NCBI GenBank assembly: GCA_030340625.1 | Contig: JAOPHQ010002924.1 | Coordinates: 5,001 to 69,000 of the forward strand | Origin: Merluccius polli | Lineage: Eukaryota > Chordata > Actinopteri > Gadiformes > Merlucciidae | DNA: 64,000 bases | Direction: 5' to 3' | In this document: piece after piece, positions 46,243 through 59,390 of the stretch | Numbering within the stretch: position 1 is the first letter of the stretch | Layout of the letters: each line of letters starts with the position of its first letter | Made by a program: the position numbers and the translations under genes | The notes under the pieces: model-generated | What the model saw: only the letters and a program-made list of their open reading frames with translations | The model's database searches: none | What the model was told of the DNA's origin: nothing

Positions 46243-46602
46243 ACAACTTTGATGTCAGCACAAATTGCTTTCCGTCGACGTGTAACTTGCGCACGTCCAC
46301 GTCCTCCCGCCTGCAGGAGTGCCTGCGGTGCAGCTTGGAGACGCAGCAGGTAACTCACGTTTAAAGCGTCTCTCTGGAGATGCTATCGCTGCTAGCCAGA
46401 GATGCGCCAGCCTTCACATGTAGACAGGCTATGTTAAACCTTCATCAGCCTAAAGCAAACTCATTTTAGACTATCATCGACCGAAACCAACTACAGATAC
46501 AGGGTTGAAACGACTGTTTTTCGGGCGATGCTGTGTGATGCTGTGTAGCGGCTTTGTCCCCTCCGGACCCCCTAGGAAGTGCTGCTGCTCCCCCGGCGCC
46601 GC
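46243..46602. other. CpG-rich sequence up to the palindrome centre, no exon identified
   Basis: GC- and CpG-rich (TCGACGTG, GCGCACG, GGCGCCGC), which might be promoter-proximal sequence of wipi1. I searched by eye in all frames for an exon ending in the conserved FNQDC region with two bases before GT and did not find one. Confidence 0.4.
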
Positions 46603-46609
46603 TATGATG
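46603..46609. other. Spacer at the centre of the inverted duplication
   Basis: TATGATG, 7 nt, separates GCTGCTGCTCCCCCGGCGCC...GC (left) from its exact complement (right). For about the first 25 bp on each side the arms are identical, then single-base differences begin. Confidence 0.95.
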
Positions 46610-47627
46610 GCGGCGCCGGGGGAGCAGCAGCACTTCCTAGGGTCCGGAGGGACAAAGCCGCTACACAGCATCACACAGCATCGCCCGAAAAACAGTCGTT
46701 TCAACCCTGTATCTTAGTTGGTTTCGGTCGATGATAGTCTAAAATGAGTTTGCTTAGGCTGATGAAGGTTTAACATAGCCTGTCCTACATGTGAAGGCTG
46801 GCGCATATCTGGCTAGCAGCGATAGCATCTCCAGAGAGACGCTTTAAAACGTGAGTTACCTGCTGCGTCTCCAAGCTGCACCGCAGGCACTCCTGCGGCG
46901 AGGACGTGGACGTGCGCAAGTTACACGTCGACGAAAGCAATTTGTGCTGACATCAAAGTTGTCCTCACAGTTTATCCTTAAAAAATATATTTATTATACC
47001 CCAAAATAAAGACATGTCGTCGGATCATTACAATTCCGATGACATAAAATGTAGGGCCTATAATAATGTGCTTTGGCATAGACATGTCTACAGGTTACCA
47101 CATGTTGAAAGCTGAAACTACACAACCATTCAGAAAACTCACGGGTGATAATGACAGTGTGAAAACAGATGTGATGCAAAAAAAACGCGCCGACCTTTCA
47201 AAAACAAATATAGTTTTGTCCTGTTTTGACCAAAACAAATGTGGAGTATTGTACTCTCAAAGTCTGTGACAGTGGAAGAATTTCCCCTTATATTTGCACG
47301 AGTCCAACCTGAAATGAGGAGTGCAATAAATAAACATGTAATTTTCATGTTGTGACATTTGATGTTTGTGAGAGAGAAAAAGCGAGATGGAAATAGAGAG
47401 AGTGAGAGTGTATGCGTGTGCCCGCATGGTGTCTGTGTGTCCATGTGAGCATGTGATAAGTTTGTTATATGGCAGATTGAAATACCTTTGTAACTGTGTG
47501 TGTGTGTGTGTGTGTGTTGCAGTTCACTGGCTGGGGTACGGCTGTGGGCTACAAACTGTATTCCCTGACCTCTGTGGAGAAACTGGACTGTATCCATGAC
47601 AGCGGTGAGTGTGTGATGACCATTTCC

Positions 47628-47660
<33 letters not shown>

Positions 47661-49295
47661 CTATCCATATTGGTCACATTGGCCCAATATATATATTTTA
47701 AATTATTATAATTTTTAAAAAATATTATACAATTTAAAGCAGATACATTAATCTCGGATAGAACACAGTGTACACAATATTGGATCACAAAATTAAAGTG
47801 ATCACATAATAAACAATAATAAACAAACTCTGTAAGAGATATAATGTCTATAAGGTTCAACCATGGTAAACATTGGTCCCATATTATACTATGCATCATA
47901 GAACAGTTGATCTATAAGTTTATCTGCACATTAATGTTAATGCTTTACTCTGGTCATTCCATTTTTCAGCATATAAAGCAATGGCCAACATGTTGTTTTC
48001 ATAGCATATCTGGTTAGCCTCTTTGACTGAGGAGGAGTGGAGGTTCCTGTTTGGTGAAATATTATTGACACAATATGGTAGACAGGGGCAGAGTCTGGTG
48101 GCTATGATATTTGACTCTGTTCGTTTATCTGTAAGCATCCTATAGCAGACTGCCTAACCACTAGTTATTACACAGATTATTAAAGGTGCGCTATGCAACT
48201 CGGTTTATTCCTCCGCTGTTTCTGGGTTTTCGCCGGAATTGGGCTCGCATTTCTCACTATAGAGCTCCCCCTGCATATGAACATCCATTCCCATCCATTA
48301 TCAATACCGCTTCAACTAAGCTGCATGAAGCTCCAGCTTCTGTGAAAAACAGTGAATACAATATTTGAGTTATACACCCTTATGGTGACACAACCTAGTT
48401 AGCCCCTGATGGATACAAAGATTACTCCTCATCGCACTGAACCATGATCATTCCCAAAAGTCATTCACATTAATTCACATTATTTAATTGACTATGACAA
48501 AAAATCTAAATCTAAAATAAATTAATAAAATATTAAAAAATATTAATCTAACTAATTCAAAAGCAGGTTCTCAAGGACAATGCAGTCTGGGTGATCAAAC
48601 CATCGTAACCGTCTTTCCTGGCTTCACTTAAACAACCGTTACCAAATAAATTGTCAAATTTACTTTGTTGTACCGATTCTGCGTAAGAACATTTATGGTG
48701 AGCGCAATCTCGCCACAAATTGTAAACAGCAAAATAGCAATACAACACTTTTGTCTTTTGGTATAAATGTGCATCGCGTCAGTAGTAGAGTTTGTGAAAG
48801 TTTGTGGACAGAAAACTGAATCGCCATACTACCGACATCTCGCAATGACACAAGGGCTACTGCTATTGTTTACGTTCGTGGCAGGCCATTCACGCAAAAT
48901 GCAGAATCGGAACAACAACTACTTTTGACAATGATATTGCTAATGGATGTTTTAGTGAAGCCAGGAGAGATGGTTTGACCACCCAGACGGTATTGTCCTT
49001 CGTTTGATGGTGGGTGTTCCTCTGTGGCCACTTGGCGGGGTGGGGGGTTTCTCCAGCAGACAGCCCAATATCTCCATCGTGGAGCGTCTGTTCTCCAGCA
49101 CCTGGTGGGGTGGTCAGCATGGCCATGCCTCGACGCATGAACGTCTACCACTTCAAGAAGGGTACGGAGATCTGCAACTACAGCTACTCCCACGACATCC
49201 TCGCTGTCCGGCTCAACAGACAGGTCACTTTTGTCAGGTCCCTGACTGGTGAAGGAAAAAAGAAAAAAAGAGTGTTGACTAGTTGGAGGTAACAG

Positions 49296-49465
49296 GGCGG
49301 CTTGGTGGCTCAACCTGCTAGTGCGCTACCAACCATGTTGGCAAAATACCTTGTAGCGTCCTGGGTTCGATTCCCACCTGAGGTCCTATGCTGCTTATAC
49401 ATCTTTCCCTCTCTCCTTCAACAACCCCATTTCTTGTCTTTCTTCACTCTCCCCCCATTAAAAAG
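49296..49465 (+). mobile_element. tRNA-derived SINE (right-arm mirror of 43,716-43,886)
   Basis: Same A-box and B-box structure (GGTGGCTCAACC, GGGTTCGATTCCCACC) on the plus strand, with one or two base losses. Confidence 0.65.
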
Positions 49466-51011
49466 TCACAAAAACGATACAAAATAGCTGGAGGTAGAAA
49501 TGGTCGTCTTAATCACATGATTGCAACGCAGGAGAGTGTCTGTCTATTGGCTTACTGCTGACCTGTTGTCTGTTATTTCTCAGAGACTTGTGGTGTGCCT
49601 CGAAGAACTATTTATATTCACAACATCAAAGATATGAAGCTGCTCAAGACCCTCCTCAAACACCGTCTAACCCGTCGGTACGAGATACTAATATAAGAAC
49701 TTAAAAATGCACTGAATTCAGCAGGTTCTGTTGTTCAATGTATCTTCCTGCTCCATGGGTGCTTTTTCCCCATTTTTTTTCCTCCTAAACCTTACTTTAT
49801 TACTTGACTTTTTTTCTTCTGTTTTTAAACTTTTTTTTCTTCCTTTCTCATACAGGTCTATGTGCTCTTTCTGTTAACCATTCCAACTCCTACTTGGCTC
49901 ATCCTGGCAGTGCCACCATCGGAGAGATAGTAGTTTACGATGCCAACAACTTGGTAAGGCAAAGAGCATGTGTGTAAATGCTAAATAAATGTATGTAGGG
50001 ATTTATTAGCACATATAGGTATGGTATCTCTTATTAACCTCTCCCAGGTCCCAATGCTGAAAAGCTGTGAGATTGGTTTGTTGCTTTCAGTTTAATCTCT
50101 GTTTTGTTTCTTTGTAATAGAGCTAAGATCTACTACTAATGGATAACAAAATGTATTATCTCTAAAACACTTTAGTAAAGCAAGAGAGCACACTATGTGC
50201 AGTTTTCAGAAGCACAATATGATGTAATTTGATTCAATCTTCTTTCTTATCCATTGTTCCTTTCTGGTAGGTGGGGAACATATTGTTTGGACCGGGTGTT
50301 TTTGACTATATTGGATTACTGGCATAATAAACTGGTTTAGCGAGTACTTTTGAAACTCGTGGTCATACTTTTTTAAATAAATACACTAAAGAGGTCACTG
50401 TCTGGGATACTTCTACTCTTTTGTTCTGTTCCTCTTTTGAAGAGGACAAACAAGTCTACACATCCACCCAAAATGAAAAATTGATTGAGGTACGAAACAT
50501 TCTCTCAATTCCACTCCTTTTTAAAGGTGCTGTAGGTATTTAATGGCTATAGTGTAATTTGTTAGAAATGGCCTTGCTATTAGTGAGTGAAATGTGCCTC
50601 GAGAATATCCATTTTGAGTTAATTGTGCTTGCCTTTATATGAGACAATTACATATATAGACCACTCCTGGCTCATTTCTGACCAATCAGGGCATCTCTTC
50701 CTGGCTCCATCTTCCTGTCAATCACAGGCGCGTGAATGCAATGTCTTTAACTTTTCTAACTTTATTATCCATCTGTCCTCTCTGGTCTGTGTGTCCCCTT
50801 AGAGCACGGTGACTATGATCCCAGCACATGACAGCCCTCTGGCAGCGCTGGCGTTCAATGCTCTGGGCACCAAGCTGGCGAGCGCCTCCAGAGGGTACGA
50901 CATCCATTACATGACATACTGGAAATGCATAACATCCATAACACCATAACATTCAAAACACACATGACATGGATAACATACATAATACACATAAAATGTG
51001 TGACGTGCATT

Positions 51012-51135
51012 ACATACGTGTTAAGAGTGGTTAGAGTGTTCGCCTTCCAATCCTGGGGTCGGTGGTTCGAGCCCCGACTGCGCAGCGGTTTGGCGTGGGA
51101 GAACCGTTTGTTCACATGCATAGCATCAGCGTTAA
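51012..51135 (+). mobile_element. tRNA-derived SINE (right-arm mirror of 42,012-42,133)
   Basis: AAGAGTGGTTAGAGTGTTCG and GGTGGTTCGAGCCCCG on the plus strand. Confidence 0.65.
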
Positions 51136-52997
51136 AGAAGTAATTAGACTTACTTACCACATTTTAATAAAGTACAAATCCCTTCACAATGCAGTACATT
51201 GGCCAAGTAAGTTGAGTTACTTTGTGTGAAATGCACTTAAGTATCAAAAGTACTTCTTTTGTACTGTACTGTACTGTTCTTTATCATTTTGATGTAAAAA
51301 CACATTCCACCCGTATTGCATACTGCATAGCAGCTTTCATCTTCTTCCCATTGCGAGACCCCCAGTAAAAATGTTTAGGGTTAGGTAGCTACACGCACCA
51401 CAAACCAAAACAAGTTCTGTTATATTATCTAAATAATTCACAAAAAGTAGCTTACGCCAAGCTCACACTACAGCCCTTTTGGCCTGATTCTGACATCAAA
51501 GACTACTTCTAGACTCATTTCCCAGGCCTAGTTTAATCTGTGAAAAATCAAAAACAAATCCTGGTTCCATCGCTGGAACCCTCTGATCTCTGGGTGTCAA
51601 AGGCACGATTATTTACCTCCTCGGGGAAGCCCAGGATCATTTCAAATGGTTTCGATTTTGTCGGGAGTCTCGGCCATCGCATCGCTCTACTAGAATGTCA
51701 CCAATGAACGAATGCACAACAAACCCAATGAAAAACACAATGTCGGGGATGAACACATCTGGTTGGCCCAGTGTTTAGACACAAAGTAGAGCGTAGCGTT
51801 ATTTCAGCTCCATGTTGTCAATGGACAGCAGTGCCATTTATGATTTTATGAATAACCTACGCTAGGCCATGTTCATTGATGATTATATTATCGTGATGTA
51901 ATTTGCGTTACTTTGAAATAAATAAATCAAATATAAAATAAATAAAAATGCAAGGACATGATATTCACTTTGGAGAGTGAGCTATAGCCTATGACTGACC
52001 CGCACTGTAGCAGGTACACTCGTACACTGTAGCCTTGGCATCTGTATGCGCAAATTCAAACTTTTTAGTCCTGTAGAAATCTTGTGATGCAAGGGGTTTG
52101 TTAAGATTAAAAGTCCTGTAGGATGAGCTTGGCATTGGGATTACAACAACATATATGCATGCCATTTGGTGGATGCTTTCATCCAAAGAATCTTACAATA
52201 CCGTGATACATATATTTTTTCATGGGTGGACATGCTAAAAAATATATGTATTCACGGTATTTAAGACGCACGGTAAATGTATGCACTCACAGTGGGAATG
52301 GAACCCTCCATCACTTGTATACTCATCACTTGTATCACTCTTACTGTCCAGGGGACGGTCATCAGAGTCTTCTCCTTCCTGATGGTCTGCGTCTGTTTGA
52401 GTTTCGTCGGGCATGAAGCGGTGTGTACAACCTGATCCAATAAACCTCAACGTGACTTCCTATGTTCTTTTCTTCTACTACTGCTCAATGATCCTCAGCC
52501 AGTCCAGATGAATGTTGACCGTGGGGATTGTAGACTTCCATTGTTGTAATGTCCACAAATGTATTATAACCGGGTCTTCTTTCATCAGTAGAATATATGC
52601 ATCGCCTTTTTTCTAAAACATCCGTGTTAAGCAATCACAAGATGGATATTAGGTTGAGATAGTTGCTACTAGCATACACATTGTTTGTCTATCTTATGCT
52701 AACAACGCATGTTTTTGGGAAAAGTATGGAAATGTTTTTTATGGAAGTCTACGAGAAAGTCCAAGAGATACCTGTGAGCTAGAGAGAACTATTGCTACTT
52801 GACTGTTTCAATGTTAATATGGGCAATATGAAAAACGAAAAACACGAGTGTGTCTGTCTCTGTCTCTGCAGGTATGTCAACATCAGCTCCTTGTCCTTCA
52901 GTCCTGATGGGCAGTTCCTCTGCACCTCTAGCAACACGGAGACCGTTCACATCTTCAAACTGGAGCAACTTGGAATAACGTATGCACACACACCACA

Positions 52998-53078
<81 letters not shown>

Positions 53079-56000
53079 GGTATGGACATAAATAACTTGT
53101 ATCCTCCCACTGCAAAGCACAATACTACTAAACACTATTAAATAGCAAGAATCACAACTTTCAACCATTGACTATGTGACTCCCTCAGTCTCGTTTTGAA
53201 CCTCATTCCATGATCAGGGCGGGAAAACTGGATGGCTTTCTTGCCAAACTCTGTCCTGCAGTCAAAACAGTACGCTCCTTAGTGACCATATCTAGTCCAT
53301 GAGGGCTGTCAGACTGCACGATATTAACTGCAAAGACATGCTGCCTCAGCTGTGTTTCTCCCCTCCTGTGTACAGCGGGGAGGAGGTCTCTCCCACGTGG
53401 ACGGCATACGTGGGGAAGATGTTCTCAGCGGCCAGCAGCTACCTCCCAACTCAGGTGTCCGGAATGATGAGCCAGGACCGGGCCTTCGCCACCGCTCACC
53501 TGCTGCCTCGGGCCGTAGGAACATCTGCACCCTGGCTATGTAGTGTGTGTGTGTGTGTGTGTTGTGTGTTTGTGAGAGTATTGACTTATGCAATATTTCC
53601 AAAAGTAAGAACATGTTTTAACATGTTGTAAACAAAAATGTGTTAATTAAACATTGGACAACCAAGACATTTATAGTAGTAATAGTGGTATAATAGTATA
53701 ATATAAGAAACATCATTTTGCAGTTCCGATTCAGTGTTATTCTTTGTTTTTGTCATAGCTACAGTTTTAATGCTATACAGAACTATACATACAAAATGAA
53801 GAACTAAACACGAACAAACTGGCAATCTGGAAGCAATCTTGTTCTATAATAGTAGCTTGTGTGTTTTTCAGTAGCATAGTGAAGGACAGAGAACAATGGG
53901 GATTATTTAGAACTAATGGTAGCGTTTAAAAAACCTAAACAGTATACACTGTTAAAACGTGTTATTTTAACCAAACTGTATTGTAATGTAAATTTTAGAA
54001 TCCAGAAGCTTCCGCGATTGCTGGTGGTGTCGGCCGATGGGCAGCTCCTTATCTACAACGTGGACCCGCAGGACGGGGAGAGTGTATGCTAGCTCAGAAA
54101 CACAGGTAAGCTTTTAGCCAATCGAGCCTTGGCCAGATTGTTTTTCAACCAATGAAAGAGCCAAATTTTCCTGTAAACATACCAGCTGGTAACATACCAG
54201 TTGGTTACAAAGTAATGCTATCGTGGAGTTAATTTAAACTGCTTTTAAATATTTGGGTTGCGCTGAAGTGTGTTTTTGCATGCAAGTATGCAGTAGTTGT
54301 CTGTGACGGAGTTCAACATGTACCTTTTATAATACAATGGATATAAGGAAGGGTGCTAGTAGTGACTTGTTGACTTGTTGAGGTTCCCAACAAGAAAATT
54401 CAAGTCACACCAACTGAAAGTTGTAGTTCATGATCAAAGAAATGTCACACACCTTGGCCCTGTTTACACAAGATAAATATCTATATTCTACAACCTTTTG
54501 AGAATTATGATTGTATCTAGAGTCAAAAACTCATGTTTACACGAAAGGCACAACGTGAGACTACGAGAGATCCCCTTTTGATATGCGTGTCTTGTTCTCT
54601 CTCTCTCAGACTATTTGGCTGTGATGAGAAACAGTGGGCAAGAGGTGGAGTCTGAGGGATCAAACTTGAACGTACCAGCGCAAGCCTGTCCATCATATGC
54701 TGCAACTGCTGCCCTACCCCGGTGCCTGTTACTGCAACACTCACAGGTAACTGTGGGTTTGTCTTCCATTCAGAAGCCCTGTGGAAAGAAATTATCCATA
54801 TATAGTGTTAATGATTGTTTAACAAGGTCTATTTATCAAAATTACTTTAGTTTAGCTTTTTTGTTTTTGTTAATTAAGTTCATGAAATCCAATTAAAATG
54901 TGTTTTGAATCAAGGGCGTAGGACGCATTATGAAGAGGAGGAGGGCAGCCTCTAACATGGGGCCAGCCTATAATATGTGGGGGGGGGCAGCCTATAATGT
55001 GGTGGGGGGGACAGCATTTAACATGGGGGGGGGGGGGGGGGGAAGCCTATAACTGGGACAGGGGGACAGCATATAAGGTGTGGGGGGGACAGCCTATAAC
55101 GGGGGGGGACAGCCTATAACTTGGGGGGAGCCTATAACGGAGGTCTGGGAGTTTTTCTGGAGAATTACAAGCAAAATGTATTGTTTACTTTTGTCTAAGC
55201 CCAACTTAACTATATATTTGTATAGGAAGGATCCTACGCCAATGGGTCTGAATGCTAATTAATTCCATTGGCACATAAACAAATGCCGTTAATGAGGTGG
55301 CTGGAGGTAGAAATTATTCAACCCTATTTTTCTTTTGAACGTTGTTGTTTTTGTTGTTGTCTAGGCTTACTCTGAAGATGGCGGGGCAAAGGAAAGGCGA
55401 AGTTATCCCCCGAACATGAGTTTGCGGCCGGCGCCGTCTGTCCTGGATGATTGAGAATGAGTTTCCCACCTGTGAGCATCCAGAGGCATTAACATTCCAG
55501 AGCTAGCAGGCTTTTCTAGTGTATATCTGCTATGGCTAACTCCCAATCTCAGTTGTCATTTCAAACCATCAAAATGTATGTGTTACATCTCGAGGACGAT
55601 ACTCCACTGATCAACTAGGGGCCAACGAAGAATTGTTATTTAGAAAAAAAAAATTCGCTACATGCAATTCTGGCTTCCAGAATTCTGGCTTCACAAGTGT
55701 CTTCCTGTACCTTACTGGGTCTTCAGGAAATTCCTTAAATGCTAGTAGATCTTAATTAGTTCATGAATAACTTAATTAGATTCTACCTCAGACGAACCGG
55801 CAGACAGCTTCAACCTGGGCTTCTGCTTTAATTGGTCTTGAATGGTCTATATCTGAAGCCTCACGAAGACACAAGGAGCAATACATGGAAACGGTCAAAG
55901 CACCAGGAAGCTTTATGCAGGAAGAATTTTATATAAATAGGCTGTTTTATACACACGTTTTTTACAAGTGGCATTCCAAGGTCTGACTGACTACAAAACG

Positions 56001-57613
56001 ATGGCAAGCAATCATTGGAACCGCAGTTAAACAGAAGTAAAGTAGTTAATAATGCACAAAACACTCTTACTTTATAAACTTGATGGAAGCAAGTTGATTT
56101 TTAAAATTCACCAAATGCCTTCTACTATATCAGCCTCTGTTGTCCTGGCATTCATTGCAGTGTTCACACTCCATTAGTTTAATAACCTTAGATTAAAACA
56201 CCACACACACACACCTTTGCCAACAACATTACGTTATCAACATTAATTTCCTTAATCTAATTAATATATAGATACAAACTATCTATCTTTTATATTATAT
56301 AACAAAACGAAGTTCATATTCACTTCATTTTTTCATCTTTTGTTTTTTTTAACCCTGTTATAAACTGGGTTTTCATTTATGCAATTCAAAGAGTGACAAC
56401 ACAAACATAGATTATTAGAATTGTTGGTGATTGGTTCTAATTAACTAAAACATAATAATAGTTAATAATAGTTTGTACTTATTTGAGCCAATCTGAAACA
56501 GCAATTGCAATAACCAATGTTACAGATTAAGCACTTTAAATATTTTTTAAATGTTTTGTACTGTACATTTGATCCAATGTATCATATATATTATATCAAG
56601 GCTTTGGAGTGATAGCTTTTTGCTGTAACACCGACAGGCACATCTAATGGGTTTCTTCATGTGTTTTGGTAGATTAATTGGTGCCGTGATGGAAGTCGAG
56701 GTGGCGGGGCGAGGCGCTCATGAGGGAGTGAGTAAAAAGGTCAGATGTGCAAAAGGCAGACAGACAGACAAACGGTTACAGAGAAAAGCAAAGGAAAAGT
56801 TACAAACAGAACAAGTGAGACAGCCGCCGGCGTTAGGATGAAAAGGGATCAAAAAAACTGAAAAAAAAATATATATTTTATGGTGCTATTTTTTTTTGTG
56901 AAGAAATGTCAATAAGGATATTAAACATGAGTTTGTTAACATATAATCGTTTTAATGTAGAAGCCACTTCTATTATCGTAAAAGGGGGTAATGTGTTACC
57001 CCTAGTTCTTTATAAAGTGTATGAAAGGTGCATGCCTGAGCAAAAATATAACCACGTTTTTCATTGCTATGTAGCTTGACATATTTCTATTAGTTGCGTT
57101 ACTGCAGCACTAATATTCTAATATGGTCGGTCATTCATGTATTTGCATTGGATCCTAAAATTGAACTCAACATTTTACATTCAGTTATATTTTATGTATT
57201 TTATGTGTTAAAACCTAATTAATGTTTACATGTATGCAATGTATGAAAATCAGCAAGTATGTATGTTAGTATGTATAAATACTTATATTGTATGAGTGTG
57301 CCTGTTGTAATTTGTAAAGTGCAAAATACTTTGCACATTGCACAAGACCAAAAAACTGAAAAAGTACAATAAAAAAATGACACTTGATAAATGATAAATT
57401 AACCTATACAAAACAACCCTTTTTGGCTTTGTTTTATTTTTAAATGTTTTTGAAAATTAATATTGAAATCTGGTAAATGTTGGCTAGTAACTGGTAAATG
57501 CAGTATACACATGTCCAGCTTTTGGTTGGATTTCAAGGATTTGCCTATACATTCAAAGGCAAGGAAAATGTTTAGTTTAAACTTTGTGCATTCACCTTGT
57601 AACAGTACAGAAG

Positions 57614-57925
57614 CACTGTGGCAGTTTACCACTGCCACACGGCACCTTAGTGGCTTTTGCTGGGGCCACTCCGACACAGGACACAGGTAGATGTTGTAGA
57701 ATGTATTTATTGGAGATGGAAAGATGGTATTCGCTGAGCAGATGTAACATGCTGCCATGACAGTGTCTCTCCTGAGTGTGTGTGGTGATAGATGGTTTAT
57801 CCTGGGTGCCATGATTGCTCTGCACCACAGGTGTGCAGCCCACCAGTCCAGAGTCTAATCAGTGTGACTCAGGCCAGGTGAGGCTGTAAACCAACACACA
57901 CACTCACTCAACCACACACTCCACA
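57614..57925 (-). repeat. Dispersed repeat copy 5 (mirror of 35,161-35,486)
   Basis: Same family on the minus strand, as expected from the palindrome. It is not an independent insertion. Confidence 0.75.
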
Positions 57926-58543
57926 AACACAAATGATCTTGCACACAGAGCTCTTTGATAAATCCTACTACTTATTGGACAGTATTACAATGTTAGACAT
58001 ATCTAAGACATGGTATGGGGAACATTTACAAATGTTAGATCTACCCATTACAACCGTGGGACCCACCATCCTAGTAGCATATAGACAGACATGTGTCTGA
58101 AGTTAGGCCAACAAACCAAGGTTTTATTTGGGAGACAATAATGAAAGGGTTACTGGATACTAAAGTCAAACCTTTTGGAATAGCACTTTTAAATTAAAAA
58201 TGATTAAGCTAATCAGTCACAGAAAAAGCACCTCTCCACCCTTTGTCACACAGATTGTTTGGTTCATTTGGTTCATTTTATTGCAGGCTGACACAGGTTA
58301 TGATGCAGGACTTTGTTTATGCCCTAAGGTCCTACAGCCTAGGAGGGCCTGGATCATGTCAGACGACCTGATTAACTTTTAATCTTTTGTATCGACTTTG
58401 AAGTGTGTTGAAGCCTTTGCGCATGCAAAAAGGTTTGAATTTTACAGAACTTACTTAAAAAATGAATTAAAAGAAAATACTGATTATAATTCTATTTGGT
58501 TCATTTGTTACAAACTGAGGTGAGATTATATATATATATAATA

Positions 58544-58616
<73 letters not shown>

Positions 58617-59390
58617 AGTAATCCACCTGATAACTGGGACCCTGAAGAGGTTTCAGCGGTCAACATGACGTAACACGGCTTCATGAAGTAACAACATTAA
58701 CACCATAACACGGCCTTATAAAGCAACATTAAGGCCATACCAACAACATTAAGCCGGGGTAGAAATCAATATTAAAAGGGGCTATTTTGTATTTTTATAA
58801 TTGGTGACGATAATTAGCAAACCCACTAAATACTTCATCTACTGCAGTAAATAAAATCCACCTGGTTAATACATGGGCTTTAGAATTGATGAATGAACTC
58901 TGTTGTAATTGTATTGTATGCTAAATATTATTAGCATGGAACAAAAATCGAGTCCAAAAAAAAGGTCTACATGAGTAATAAAAGTGCAGAGATGCATTCT
59001 CTTTTTCAGCCTACCATGTAACCTTCTTTAACAGGAAATTACCATATACCTCATATCTCTTTAGCTGTAAAATACTAATTCAACACTGATATCCTACCAT
59101 ATGAATACTATGACCTACTACTGAGAGCTACATTTAACCCTGGGAAACATTTGCTCTAGTTACTGACCATGGCTAGTTCTATCCTAGCATTTGTATGTTG
59201 ACTGAAACAGCACAACATGTGAACAGCAGATTGTCATTAATTTGAATATCACGTATGAGTTGCTTTTGATGGCTTTCTGGTCTGAATTAAATAATTCTCT
59301 AGTCATGTCTCATTCATTCCAGTGAAACCCATGTCCACTGACTGCTTTGGTCAATTTCAGTTATCATCAGCCCTTTTGGTACATTATAAC

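Larger units (their letters stand above)
47523..55492 (+). pseudogene. wipi1: Mirrored wipi1 copy, frames broken in most exons
   Basis: Exons in order: 47,523-47,604; 49,060-49,223; 49,584-49,677; 49,856-49,953; 50,803-50,894; 52,352-52,420; 52,872-52,979; 53,376-53,539; 53,999-54,105; 54,610-54,746; 55,365-55,492. Compared with the left copy their lengths change by -1, -3, -3, 0, -1, -2, 0, -1, -1, -3 and +6 nt. Exon 2 loses one T; exon 7 loses one A and one G, the latter inside the codons for the FRRG motif; exon 9 loses one G; exon 10 loses one G from a G-run; exon 12 is shifted in several places. Splice sites are mostly kept. As written it cannot code for WIPI1. It is either a pseudogene or, more likely, unpolished sequence of the same locus. 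Confidence 0.9.

Noticed and set aside
46505..46717. ORF spanning the palindrome centre, with near-identical frames on both strands
   Set aside because: It exists only because the sequence folds back on itself. No match to the wipi1 exon 1 pattern and no suitable splice donor.
51012..51135. Possible tRNA gene (A and B boxes present)
   Set aside because: It does not fold into a complete cloverleaf, lies in an intron and continues into a SINE body.
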